The notes under the pieces were generated by a model. That model was not told the DNA's origin. It saw nothing but the letters and a program-made list of their open reading frames with translations, and searched no databases. Shown piece after piece: positions 17,543 to 25,694 of a DNA stretch of 64,000 nt (its first letter is position 1; each line of letters opens with the position of its first letter). The position numbers were made by a program, and so were the translations under genes. The DNA comes from Flavobacterium akiainvivens (GTDB lineage: Bacteria; Bacteroidota; Bacteroidia; Flavobacteriales; Flavobacteriaceae), in contig NZ_LIYD01000005.1 of the NCBI RefSeq assembly GCF_001278115.1, positions 1,846,807 through 1,910,806 on the forward strand, given 5' to 3'.

Positions 17543-18487
17543 ATGTTAAACAGGAGACATATTCGTGTAAAAGTAATGCAGAGCATTTATGCCATGCACC
17601 AAACAAGTTCAGACAGTATGGAAAAGGAAGAGAAGTTCCTTTTTCAAAGCATTGAAAACATCCGCGACCTTTACCTGCTCATGGTGTCGGCCCTGGTGGA
17701 GCTTCGCAAAGCCGAAGACGATTTTATAGAAAAATCGCAAAAAAAACACCTTGCTACCGATGCAGAGCGCAACCCCAACAAAAAATTTGTAAACAACCTG
17801 GTGCTTACCCTGCTTGACGAAAGCAACCCGCTTAGCATTGCTATTGCAGACCGCAGGATAAACAACTGGCAGCTTAATGATGACTACATTCTTTTATTGT
17901 TAGAAGACATTAAAGAAACCGAGCTGTACAAAAACTATATGCAAACCCGCACCAACACGTGGGAAGAAGACCGCGATTTTGTACACGCACTGTTTACAGA
18001 AGTTGTTGCCCCTAACGAAAAACTGTATGAATACCTGGAAGACAACAAACTTACCTGGGTAGACGACATACCTGTGGTAAACACCCTTATAAGCAAGCAG
18101 CTGCAAAACCTTACACCCGAAGGCCGCGACTCATTCTCGGTACCAAGGCTGTATAAAGATATAGACGATAAGGATTTTGTGCGCGACCTTTTCCGTAAAA
18201 CGGTACTTAATGAGGTAGAGCTTGCCAAAGAATTTATTGACAAAACACCCAACTGGGATACCGAGCGTATTGCCGAAATTGACAGCATTATCCTGAAAAT
18301 GGCCATTTGCGAGTTCCTTAAATTCCCGAGCATTCCGGTAAAAGTTACAATTAACGAATACCTTGAGATTGCAAAAGAGTATAGTACGCCAAAAAGCAGT
18401 ATCTTTATCAACGGAATCCTGGATAACCTTGTTAAAGATTACCAGGCCGGCAATAAACTTGTAAAAACCGGAAGGGGTTTAATGTAA
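17543..18487 (+). CDS. nusB: Transcription antitermination factor NusB
   Basis: NusB binds boxA RNA with NusE (ribosomal protein S10) and supports rRNA transcription antitermination. The N-terminus MLNRRHIRVKVMQSIYAMHQ and the C-terminal part (RIAEIDSIILKMAICEFLKF, then IFINGILDNLVKDY) are diagnostic. At 314 residues it is about twice the E. coli length. The long middle insertion of charged helices is normal for Flavobacteriia. It starts the nusB-DUF1573-yajC operon (gaps of 19 and 21 nt). Confidence 0.94.
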   Translation: MLNRRHIRVKVMQSIYAMHQTSSDSMEKEEKFLFQSIENIRDLYLLMVSALVELRKAEDDFIEKSQKKHLATDAERNPNKKFVNNLVLTLLDESNPLSIAIADRRINNWQLNDDYILLLLEDIKETELYKNYMQTRTNTWEEDRDFVHALFTEVVAPNEKLYEYLEDNKLTWVDDIPVVNTLISKQLQNLTPEGRDSFSVPRLYKDIDDKDFVRDLFRKTVLNEVELAKEFIDKTPNWDTERIAEIDSIILKMAICEFLKFPSIPVKVTINEYLEIAKEYSTPKSSIFINGILDNLVKDYQAGNKLVKTGRGLM

Positions 18488-18506
18488 AAACTATAATATT
18501 ACTGTT

Positions 18507-18974
18507 ATGAAAAAATCTATCGTAATCATGGCACTTGCAGCACTGGGCCTTGCCTCTTGCCAAAAGAACAATTCTCTTGCCATTGACGATGCCGTAGCAC
18601 GCAAAGCCGAACTTGCCCATGCAGAATCTGGCAAAGTGCCCGTAGCTAACTTTGACAACCTTATACACGATTTTGGTACTATTAAAGAAGGTATTAAAGT
18701 AGAGCATACCTACACTGTTACCAATGCCGGTAAAGGCGACCTTGTAATAAGCAATGCCAAGCCAAGCTGTGGCTGCACCGTGCCAGACTGGACTAAAACA
18801 CCTATAAAACCGGGAGAAACCGGCCAGGTTAAGGTAATTTTTGATTCATCTCACAAAAGCGGTAACGTTGAAAAAACCGTAGCACTTACCCTAAACACCG
18901 AAAAAGGTACCGAAACCCTAAACTTTAAAGCTAACGTAGAGGGTGGCGCTAAAAGCGGCGTTATTGCACACTAA
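18507..18974 (+). CDS. DUF1573 lipoprotein
   Basis: The 155-residue product has a lipoprotein signal with Cys18 in LGLASCQK. The DUF1573 beta-sandwich follows (about 50-150), with HDFGTIKEGIKVEHTYTVTN, the Cys-containing SCGCTVPDW and PGETGQVKVIFD. DUF1573 is an immunoglobulin-like periplasmic or surface domain of unknown role. Position between nusB and yajC is a recurrent arrangement in Flavobacteriia. Confidence 0.92.
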   Translation: MKKSIVIMALAALGLASCQKNNSLAIDDAVARKAELAHAESGKVPVANFDNLIHDFGTIKEGIKVEHTYTVTNAGKGDLVISNAKPSCGCTVPDWTKTPIKPGETGQVKVIFDSSHKSGNVEKTVALTLNTEKGTETLNFKANVEGGAKSGVIAH

Positions 18975-18995
18975 TAAATCTTTTAACTATATATA

Positions 18996-19271
18996 ATGGA
19001 ACAATTACAGCAATTTGCTCCTATTTTGCTAATCTTCGTTGTAATGTATTTTATGATGATAAGGCCACAGCAAAAAAGGGCTAAGCTTGAAAAACAATTT
19101 GAACAAGACATTAAGGCAGGCGACAAAATAGTAACAAAAAGCGGTATCCACGGGCGTATAGCCGAGCTTTCTGAAGATACTGTGGTTATAGAAACCATGG
19201 CCGGAAAACTTAAACTGGAGCGCTCTGCAATATCGCTTGAGCTAAGCCAGAAAGCAAACAAGGCAAAATAA
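18996..19271 (+). CDS. yajC: Preprotein translocase subunit YajC
   Basis: The 91-residue protein has one N-terminal membrane helix (about 9-24), then MMIRPQQKRAKLEKQFEQDI and KIVTKSGIHGRIAELSEDTV, the YajC hallmarks. YajC associates with SecDF and the Sec translocon in the inner membrane. It is the last gene of the nusB operon; a terminator begins at its stop codon. Confidence 0.95.
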   Translation: MEQLQQFAPILLIFVVMYFMMIRPQQKRAKLEKQFEQDIKAGDKIVTKSGIHGRIAELSEDTVVIETMAGKLKLERSAISLELSQKANKAK

Positions 19272-19297
19272 AAAAACCGGCAGTAGCCGGTTTTTTT
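19271..19297 (+). terminator. Rho-independent terminator of the nusB operon
   Basis: AAAAAACCGGC, loop AGTA, GCCGG and seven T residues follow the yajC stop directly. Confidence 0.9.
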
Positions 19298-19303
19298 ATT
19301 TTA

Positions 19304-19373
19304 AGTTTTCAGTCTCAGTCGCAGTTTACAGTGAGAGTGAAGCTACTGAAAACTGAGACTGAGACTGAAAACT
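19304..19373. repeat. Inverted stutter repeat with GAGTGAAGCT core
   Basis: Perfect 17-bp arms (AGTTTTCAGTCTCAGTC at 19304-19320 and its reverse complement at 19357-19373) surround a loop with GAGTGAAGCTAC at 19335-19346. The right arm overlaps the stop codon of the gene at 19372. The loop core recurs in three other repeats of the window. Confidence 0.8.
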
Positions 19374-19920
19374 ACTCCTTCTCCAAAACCACATCAATGG
19401 GTTTGTTCATCTTACGGCCAAATTTCATGGCTGCCTGCTCGCTTTCATTACTGCACAGCACATACATATTATAAGAGTAAAGCGGTACAAATACCGTTTT
19501 AAACTTACCGCCATTTTCAGCGCCGTCTACATCTTCAATCTTAACCTGGAAGCTTTCTGCCGGGAAATTATTTACTACCGACAGCATATAATTATCCTTC
19601 GCATACGGAAAAAACCAGCGTTCTTTTTTAGCCACACCGCCTTCGGGCAGGCGTTTGTTATCATCGCCTATAAGATAGTTAAAACTGAATTTCATAGGCT
19701 GGTTCGCCTTGTTGTAGCTGTACAGGTTATTGGTGTTTATAACATCATTACCCAGGCTGTCTACAATAGTAACCTTAAGGTTTTTAATATTATGCGTTTT
19801 GCCGTTTTCGTGCGCATCAATCACCACATAGCTGGTAAAGTCATAACCGCAGTGCATGGCATTTTGCTGTGCGCTTGCCCCACCCGCCGCTAACAGTAAC
19901 ATGAATAACAGGTATTTCAT
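19372..19920 (-). CDS. Secreted hypothetical protein
   Basis: The 182-residue protein has a signal peptide (1-17, ending GGASAQ), then a beta-rich body containing DFTSYVVIDAHENGK and LKVTIVDSLGN, with one Cys in each half (MHCGYDF and YVLCSNES). That layout would suit a small extracytoplasmic sandwich domain. No family is recognised. Its stop codon is formed at the border of the inverted repeat 19304-19373. Its start region faces another repeat at 19941. Confidence 0.65.
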   Translation of the reverse strand: MKYLLFMLLLAAGGASAQQNAMHCGYDFTSYVVIDAHENGKTHNIKNLKVTIVDSLGNDVINTNNLYSYNKANQPMKFSFNYLIGDDNKRLPEGGVAKKERWFFPYAKDNYMLSVVNNFPAESFQVKIEDVDGAENGGKFKTVFVPLYSYNMYVLCSNESEQAAMKFGRKMNKPIDVVLEKE

Positions 19921-19940
19921 AAAGGCAAAGATACTTCTTT

Positions 19941-20060
19941 TTGGATTATTCGATTATTGGATTGTTCGATTATTGGATTGTTCGAGAGCTTCACTCAAAC
20001 TGTATACAATTCTGATACCAAATACCCAATAAGTCGAAATATCCAACAATCCAAAAATCC
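19941..20060. repeat. Inverted stutter repeat with AGCTTCACTC core
   Basis: The word ATTATTGGATTGTTCG is tandemly repeated on the left (19947-19984) and answered on the right by inverted AATATCCAACAATCCAAAAATCC (20038-20060). The core AGCTTCACTC lies between them at 19987-19996. The right arm ends on the stop codon of the receptor gene. Confidence 0.75.
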
Positions 20061-22213
20061 TAAAGATTCTCCAGCTGGTTCCTCTTTTTATCGCTGCTTA
20101 TGGTCCAGAAGAAGCCTACAAAAAAGAAACGGTCTGCCGGCTGGGTAACAGCCTGGCGGTTATAAAAGCCATTGGCATCAGGGTTATTGGCATAGGTATA
20201 GCCAAACACGTTATCGCTGCCCATAACATTACTTACCGAAAAGTACAGTATTTTTTGCTGCGACAGCAGGTAGGCCCAGCTCAGGCTCAGGTTGTTGTAG
20301 CTCTTGGTCATGCTGTTCATAAACAATTGCTCGTTAGGGTTATCATAAGGGCGGCCGCTGTTGTAGCTGTAGGTTACACCCAGCTGGGAACGCAGGCTGT
20401 TTACCCAGTACTTGGTTACTATAGATGCATTGTGTTTAGCCACAAAGCTTGGGGTAACAGCATATTCGTAATTGCGGTAATCGCGCTCGCTGTCAATATA
20501 AGAATAGCTTACCCAGTATTCCAGGTTTTTAAACGTGCGGCTGTCCCTCCACATCACATCAAGCCCTTTTGCATAACCGCTACCCATGTTGCTGTAAATG
20601 CTGTTGTATACCGGCATAGCTGTGTTGTACTTTACAAGGTCTGTATAATCTTTGTAGTATAGCTCGGCACGCAGCATAAGGCCGTCAGTATTGTACAGGT
20701 AATTCAGTATATAGTGGGCTGTTTTTTCGTAATCAAAATTCTGGCTGTATTTAAGGTAGCCCTGCCCCGGTGTTTGTGTAAAATTACCGTATGCAAGAGA
20801 AAACTGCCCGTTTTTACCGGCTTTGTAAGCCAGTGCCGCACGGGGCTCTAAAGTACCCTCTCCCACCACCTGGCTGTAAGAACTGCGCACACCGGCCTTA
20901 AGGGCAAAATCACGCGAGAAAACAATATCGGCCTCAGCATACCCGGCCGCAATACCGTTGTAATAACCGCTGTTAAAGTTAAAGCCGGTAGCCTCTTTAT
21001 AATCCTCATTAAAATCAGTAATAAAATAATCGCCCCCCACAGCCAGTTTAAAACGGTTGCTGAATGTTTTGGTAAGCTTCAGCTTAAGGTGCGCGCTGTT
21101 TTCGGCATTGTTTACCCTGTCCTGGTCAAGGCCAATTTTATTAGCGCTATAGCCATAAGCCACCCCGGTTTGCAGCGTAAGGAAGTTACCCACACTACCT
21201 TTGTATGAACTGTTTATGTAAAAGTTATCGTTTTTCATGTCTACCAAAACCGGTGCCTGCAGGTTAACATCATCCTGGTCAAGGCTCAGGTCGGCGTGGT
21301 CAAAGGCAGCATACAGTTTTATCATGCCACTGTTAAGCTTATAGCGGTATACGGTTTCGCCTGCAAAAGAACGGTACGGCCTGTGCCATTTTACATTTTG
21401 GGGTATTGCCAGCTGGTACGGCTTCAGGTCGGTATAAGCAGCATTAAAGCTAAGCGAGCTTTTGTCCCACTTCTGGGTGTTGCCTATGCCAAGGCCTACT
21501 GTCATCAGGGCAATATCTGTCTGCTCCATATCGGGTTCTTCAACAGTATTCATAAGCAGCACGCTCGATAGCGCCTCGCCATATTCGGCACTGTAGCCAC
21601 CGGTACTAAACGTCATACCTTTAAACAGGAATGGCGAAAACCTGCCCCTGGTTGGGATGTTGTTTGCTGTGGCATTATAAGGTTGTGCCACACGTATACC
21701 GTCTACAAACGTTTGGGTTTCATCGGCCTCGCCACCGCGCACAAACAGGCGGCCGCTCTCCCCCACTGTATTTACACCGGGCAGTGTTTGCAGCGCCGCC
21801 ACAATATCGCCTGCCGAACCCGCCGTGGTAACAATATCAAGCGGCTTAAGGGCGCTTACCTTACTGTTATCTCCGGCGCTGAATGTACCTGCCGATATTA
21901 CAACCGTATCGAGCGTATTTACATTTTCGCGCATTACAAACGTTTGGGGCTTGTATTCTTCTATGGTTACTGCCTGGCTGAAATCTTCGTGAGAAAGGAA
22001 GGTTATGATTAGCGTACGCATTCCGGTTTCGGTAGTTTCAAAACTAAAGGTACCGTCTTCGGCAGTGGTAGCACCATCATAAGTGCCGTCTATATATACG
22101 TTGGCTGCGGCAAGCGGTGCACCTTTATCGTTAGTTACTTTACCGCTTATGGTGGTTTGGGCACCGGCAGTGCCAAAGGTTATCAGGGCAATAAGGGCTA
22201 AAAGTGTTTTCAT
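20060..22213 (-). CDS. TonB-dependent outer-membrane receptor
   Basis: The 717-residue receptor has a signal peptide (1-18, ending TAGAQ). A carboxypeptidase-like domain follows (about 19-95, GKVTNDKGAPLAAANVYIDG). The plug (about 110-220) includes IVAALQTLPGVNTVGESGRL and FVRGGEADETQTFVDG, and the rest is a 22-strand barrel ending near FFVGFFWTIS. It takes up a ligand powered by TonB-ExbBD; no substrate clue and no SusD partner are adjacent. It appears monocistronic, and a repeat abuts its stop. Confidence 0.92.
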   Translation of the reverse strand: MKTLLALIALITFGTAGAQTTISGKVTNDKGAPLAAANVYIDGTYDGATTAEDGTFSFETTETGMRTLIITFLSHEDFSQAVTIEEYKPQTFVMRENVNTLDTVVISAGTFSAGDNSKVSALKPLDIVTTAGSAGDIVAALQTLPGVNTVGESGRLFVRGGEADETQTFVDGIRVAQPYNATANNIPTRGRFSPFLFKGMTFSTGGYSAEYGEALSSVLLMNTVEEPDMEQTDIALMTVGLGIGNTQKWDKSSLSFNAAYTDLKPYQLAIPQNVKWHRPYRSFAGETVYRYKLNSGMIKLYAAFDHADLSLDQDDVNLQAPVLVDMKNDNFYINSSYKGSVGNFLTLQTGVAYGYSANKIGLDQDRVNNAENSAHLKLKLTKTFSNRFKLAVGGDYFITDFNEDYKEATGFNFNSGYYNGIAAGYAEADIVFSRDFALKAGVRSSYSQVVGEGTLEPRAALAYKAGKNGQFSLAYGNFTQTPGQGYLKYSQNFDYEKTAHYILNYLYNTDGLMLRAELYYKDYTDLVKYNTAMPVYNSIYSNMGSGYAKGLDVMWRDSRTFKNLEYWVSYSYIDSERDYRNYEYAVTPSFVAKHNASIVTKYWVNSLRSQLGVTYSYNSGRPYDNPNEQLFMNSMTKSYNNLSLSWAYLLSQQKILYFSVSNVMGSDNVFGYTYANNPDANGFYNRQAVTQPADRFFFVGFFWTISSDKKRNQLENL

Positions 22214-22341
22214 GGTGTTGGTGGTTTTTTACAGGGCAAAGATGCGCAGGCTGTTTCATACTTTATAAAAAAGGTTACCCAGTTGCATATTTAATGGTAT
22301 GAATTGTAAAAGGCCAAAAAGCACTTTTAACGGCGAAATCG

Positions 22342-22371
22342 TTTGTTTTAACATTATTTTTATTAAGTTTG
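22342..22371 (+). promoter_or_regulatory. Bacteroidota-type promoter
   Basis: TTG at 22342-22344, a 19-nt spacer and TAAGTTTG at 22364-22371 fit the TTG-N(17-23)-TAnnTTTG consensus, 53 nt before the lipoprotein gene at 22425. Confidence 0.65.
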
Positions 22372-22424
22372 CGACAGGAAAAAACTCTTAATCTGCTTTT
22401 AATCAGATTAATAACAAAAATTTT

Positions 22425-22826
22425 ATGACAAAAATAAAATTTTACATCGTATTTATTTTAACATTTCTACTGGCTTCATGCAGTTCAGATGATGCTATGG
22501 AAACGCTTGAAGGCACCTGGAAACTAAAAAATGCCACTGTGCCCGAAGGTGCCAATATTCAGTATACCGATGGCGAAGTTAGCTGGACGTTTAGCCAGGA
22601 TAACCAGCGCCTTACCGTTCAAAACAACATTATGACTGCCGGGCCCGAAAATATTTTTTCAGGCTTACCATCAGGCTCTTACACCTTTTATATTAATAAT
22701 GATAACGGTAATAAAACCCTTTATGTAGAAGGTATAGACCAGGGTATTTTTGCCTATACCGATGCTAACCTGGTTATTAACTCTGAAGCTGATGCAAACG
22801 GGGTTATAAAGGTTTTTGGCAGGTAA
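22425..22826 (+). CDS. Small surface lipoprotein, lipocalin-like
   Basis: The 133-residue product has a lipobox LLASC with Cys19 followed by SSDDAME, a pattern like the acidic export signal of surface lipoproteins in this group. The mature part begins with LEGTWKLKNATVPEG and continues as short strands, like the lipocalin-like lipoproteins of Bacteroidota. No ligand can be inferred. It is transcribed alone from a good promoter and is followed by the ClC gene, which has its own promoter. Confidence 0.7.
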   Translation: MTKIKFYIVFILTFLLASCSSDDAMETLEGTWKLKNATVPEGANIQYTDGEVSWTFSQDNQRLTVQNNIMTAGPENIFSGLPSGSYTFYINNDNGNKTLYVEGIDQGIFAYTDANLVINSEADANGVIKVFGR

Positions 22827-22850
22827 ATCCTAAATATCTTAAATAAAGGT

Positions 22851-22880
22851 TTGATTGCCTTTTTGTGTGCCCTATCTTTG
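22851..22880 (+). promoter_or_regulatory. Bacteroidota-type promoter for the ClC gene
   Basis: TTG at 22851-22853 and TATCTTTG at 22873-22880 are separated by 19 nt, ending 19 nt before the ATG at 22900. Confidence 0.65.
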
Positions 22881-22899
22881 TGGTTTACACCTATAAAAA

Positions 22900-24168
22900 A
22901 TGCAATTACCTTTTATTAAAGCTGTTACAAACCAAAAAAATATCTTCCAACTTATTTTAGCCTCAGCCATTGTAGGCATAATGGCCGCACTGCTGGGCAT
23001 TGGGCTTAAACACATTACAGAACATTATGAAGCATTGCTGTTTCGCCGTGCTACCGGTAACCGTTTCTGGATAGTGGTTTTTCCGGTAACGGGGCTGGCG
23101 CTTATATACATACTGCGCCATTACCTGTTTAAGAAAAAAGAAAACAAAGGCATTAAGGAGGTTTTTGAAAGCAACACATCGGGCAAGCCGCTACCATCTT
23201 ATAAAATACCATCGCACTTTATAAACGGGCTTATAACAGTAGCCTTTGGCGGAAGCACCGGCATAGAGGTAAGCACGGTTGTGGCTACGGCAGCCGTGGG
23301 TTCGCTGGCATCGCAAAAAGAAAGTTTCCTAAAAAAATACCGCAGGTATTTATTGTGTGCCGGTGTGGCTGCGGGTATTACCGCCTTGTTTAATGCCCCC
23401 CTGGCAGGTATATTGTTTACGTATGAGGTTATCTATAAAAAATTCAACCGCCTGTTTGCCCTTAGCACCGTTACGGCTGCTGCTGTGGCTTTTGGCTTTA
23501 CTATAGTTTTAGATGAGGCGCCCGTGTTTAACGCTGCTATAACCCAATGGCACCTGCGTGCCCTGCCGTGGTTTATACTGTTAGGCATACTGGGTGGGTT
23601 GCAATCGGTTTATCTTACTAAAAGTGTACTGTTCTTTAAAAAACAGTTTTTAAAATTCAGCAACCCATATTATAAAATAATAACCGGAGGGCTTGTAATA
23701 AGTTGTATACTGCTATTACTGCCACAGCTGTATGGCGAGGGTTACCATGCCATTAAACACAGTATTATGGAAGCTAACACTACTAAACTATCAGTATATT
23801 TTACAGTCACTATACTGGCACTACTCATTTTAAAACCCATAATAACATCTATAACCCTTTCGGCCGGTGGCGATGGCGGCGTGTTTGCCCCGGGCATTTT
23901 CCTGGGTGCTTTTTTAGGATTATTTCTTGCTGTAGTGCTCAATACATTTTTTAATGCAGGCGTTATTCCGCTTAATTTTATGATAGTGGGCATGGCCGCT
24001 GTGCTTAGCGCCAGCATACACGCGCCCCTCACAGCACTGTTTTTAGTATGCGGGTTAACCAATAGCTATGTATTGTTTATTCCACTTGCTGTAACAAGCT
24101 TTATTGCCATGAATACAGCCAAAAAAATATACCCATACACCGTTTACAGTTACGGCGCAAAAAAGTAA
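22900..24168 (+). CDS. ClC-family chloride channel/transporter
   Basis: The 422-residue inner-membrane protein has the hydrophobic profile of a ClC subunit and the late motif SAGGDGGVFAPGIFLGAFLG (321-340). The first selectivity motif, normally GREGP, reads GSTGIEV (118-124), so the gating glutamate equivalent to E. coli Glu148 is replaced by Thr120. There are no C-terminal CBS domains. The missing gate could mean channel-like or altered anion/proton coupling. It is a single-gene transcript with its own promoter and terminator. Confidence 0.9.
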   Translation: MQLPFIKAVTNQKNIFQLILASAIVGIMAALLGIGLKHITEHYEALLFRRATGNRFWIVVFPVTGLALIYILRHYLFKKKENKGIKEVFESNTSGKPLPSYKIPSHFINGLITVAFGGSTGIEVSTVVATAAVGSLASQKESFLKKYRRYLLCAGVAAGITALFNAPLAGILFTYEVIYKKFNRLFALSTVTAAAVAFGFTIVLDEAPVFNAAITQWHLRALPWFILLGILGGLQSVYLTKSVLFFKKQFLKFSNPYYKIITGGLVISCILLLLPQLYGEGYHAIKHSIMEANTTKLSVYFTVTILALLILKPIITSITLSAGGDGGVFAPGIFLGAFLGLFLAVVLNTFFNAGVIPLNFMIVGMAAVLSASIHAPLTALFLVCGLTNSYVLFIPLAVTSFIAMNTAKKIYPYTVYSYGAKK

Positions 24169-24201
24169 TCTCACTTTATTAACAAAATAACAATACATGA
24201 G

Positions 24202-24231
24202 ATACGGCTTTAATTTTAAAGCCGTATTTTT
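24202..24231 (+). terminator. Rho-independent terminator
   Basis: A palindromic stem ATACGGCTTTAA with TTAAAGCCGTAT (24202-24226) is followed by T residues, after the ClC gene. Confidence 0.85.
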
Positions 24232-24258
24232 ATTGGTGCACAACCAAAACAACAGCCC

Positions 24259-24633
24259 ATGAAAATTCCTGACCAGTACCTGCCGGCAATGCCTTACATT
24301 ATTGTGGCCGACCCGGCCGGTTTTTTAGAATATGCCACTAAGGTGTTTGGCGCTACACAACAAATGATAGTTCCCGGAGAGGGGGAGCGTGCCATTATGC
24401 ACGGCGAAATTAAAATACACGATGCCGTTATAATGTTTGCAGGTGGCAACGAGCAGTGGAAACCCGCCACCTGCAGCACCTTTATATATGTAGATAATGT
24501 AGACCGCGTGTATAACGCAGCTATTGAGCAGGGTGGCACATCTTTACAAAAACCAACACAGCAGGACTATGGCTATAGCGCCGGTTTTGCCGATCCGTTT
24601 AACAACCTGTGGTGGATAACCCAGGGCGAATAA
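24259..24633 (+). CDS. VOC-family (PhnB/glyoxalase-like) protein
   Basis: The 124-residue protein has the paired beta-alpha-beta-beta-beta modules of the vicinal oxygen chelate superfamily. It contains MPYIIVADPAGFLEYATKVFGA at the start, a central FIYVDNVDRVYNAAIEQGG and a final SAGFADPFNNLWWITQ. This is the PhnB-like subfamily, whose members are mostly uncharacterised; the usual metal-binding set is incomplete. It is followed after 6 nt by a second VOC gene, so they form an operon. Confidence 0.85.
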   Translation: MKIPDQYLPAMPYIIVADPAGFLEYATKVFGATQQMIVPGEGERAIMHGEIKIHDAVIMFAGGNEQWKPATCSTFIYVDNVDRVYNAAIEQGGTSLQKPTQQDYGYSAGFADPFNNLWWITQGE

Positions 24634-24639
24634 TTTTTT

Positions 24640-25029
24640 ATGCTAAATATTTCAAACATTCACCACATAGCCATAATTTGTAGTGATTATGAGGTTTCAA
24701 AACATTTTTACACGCGCGTAATGGGTTTTACGGTTGTTTTAGAAACCTACCGGGAAGCCCGCGATTCTTACAAGTTAGACCTTGCGCTAAATGGGCAGTA
24801 TGTAATAGAGTTGTTTTCTTTTCCAAACCCGCCGGCACGCACATCGCAGCCCGAAGCAGCAGGCCTGCGCCACCTGGCCTTTGCCGTAGCCAACCTTGAA
24901 GCATCTATTGCGTGGATGGAGCAGCACAATGTAGCCTGCGAACCCATACGCACAGACACACTTACCGGCAAGCGCTTTACCTTTTTTGCCGACCCGGACG
25001 GCCTGCCGCTGGAGTTTTATGAAGAATAG
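24640..25029 (+). CDS. gloA2: YaeR/SMU1112c-family glyoxalase I-like metalloprotein
   Basis: The 129-residue protein closely resembles E. coli YaeR through most of its length, including ETYREARDSYKLDLALNGQY, VIELFSFPNPPAR and TFFADPDGLPLEFYEE. Metal ligands expected for the fold are visible: His in IHHIAII, Glu in YVIELFSF, His in LRHLAFAV and Glu in PLEFYEE. It is probably a small cytoplasmic lyase or isomerase; glyoxalase I activity itself is not established for this group. It lies 6 nt after the other VOC gene, and a repeat begins immediately after its stop. Confidence 0.9.
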   Translation: MLNISNIHHIAIICSDYEVSKHFYTRVMGFTVVLETYREARDSYKLDLALNGQYVIELFSFPNPPARTSQPEAAGLRHLAFAVANLEASIAWMEQHNVACEPIRTDTLTGKRFTFFADPDGLPLEFYEE

Positions 25030-25030
25030 G

Positions 25031-25122
25031 CCTCTCCCCAACCCTCTCCAAATGGAGAGGGAGTAGCTTCACTCAAACGAGGATGGAGTTCATTCTCCCC
25101 CTTTGGGGGCTTGGGGGGCTCT
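25031..25122. repeat. Paired C-rich palindromes with AGCTTCACTC core
   Basis: On the left is CCCTCTCC/GGAGAGGG (25042-25061) and on the right CTCCCCCTTTGGGGGC with TTGGGGGGC (25096-25119), arranged as an inverted pair. Between them AGCTTCACTCAAACGAGG starts at 25065. The right half is translated as the C-terminus of the thioesterase gene. Related units lie at 28652-28683 and inside purL at 29855-29888. Confidence 0.8.
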
Positions 25123-25539
25123 CCTCGGCATTACCATATTAGTAAGCTTACACAATGATATAAGCCTGCCTTCTTCATCGGTAACTCTTATTTCCCACAG
25201 GTGAAGGCTGCGCCCCTGGTGTATAATGCGTGCAGTGCCGGTTACCACACCTTCTTTTTTGGCGCGCAGGTGGTTGGCACTTATTTCAATACCGCGCACT
25301 TCGGTAACTTCCGGGTTTACAAACAGTAACGATGCCGCACTGCCCACGCTTTCGGCCAGCGCCACGGTAGCGCCGCCATGCAATAGGCCCATAGGCTGGT
25401 GCACGCGCGGGTTAACCGGCATTTTAGCCTCCAGAAAGCCTTCGCCGACATCGGTATATACAATTTCAAGGGTATCCATAAGCGTATTGCGGCAAAAATC
25501 GTTTACCATTTTCAGCGCTTTTTCTTTATCAAAAGACAT
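25090..25539 (-). CDS. Hotdog-fold acyl-CoA thioesterase (MenI/YdiI-like)
   Basis: The frame can open at 25599, but the ATG at 25539 (MSFDKEKALKMVNDF) matches the family start and gives 149 residues. The motif MGLLHGGATVALAESVGSAA holds His54 and catalytic Glu63. Together with VRGIEISANHLRAKKEGVVT it resembles E. coli YdiI/MenI, the 1,4-dihydroxy-2-naphthoyl-CoA thioesterase of menaquinone synthesis, which fits a menaquinone-using flavobacterium. Residues 139-149 (RRAPQAPKGGE) are encoded by a dispersed palindromic repeat and extend the enzyme by about ten residues. Confidence 0.88.
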   Translation of the reverse strand: MSFDKEKALKMVNDFCRNTLMDTLEIVYTDVGEGFLEAKMPVNPRVHQPMGLLHGGATVALAESVGSAASLLFVNPEVTEVRGIEISANHLRAKKEGVVTGTARIIHQGRSLHLWEIRVTDEEGRLISLCKLTNMVMPRRAPQAPKGGE

Positions 25540-25694
25540 AGTAGTTGTTTTTTGTAAAAGTAAAACCACAAATTCCAAATAACAAATCTCAAATAACAAA
25601 TCTCAAATAACAAACCCCGGCTATAAACTAAAAACGCGGTTTTTCCGTTTCAGGAAATAATAGTTACTTTTACAAAAAATTGATACCAACGCCC

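Noticed and set aside
19941..20060. Regularly repeated words suggesting a CRISPR array
   Set aside because: Only two tandem words without unique spacers, an inverted partner instead of direct repeats, and no cas genes.
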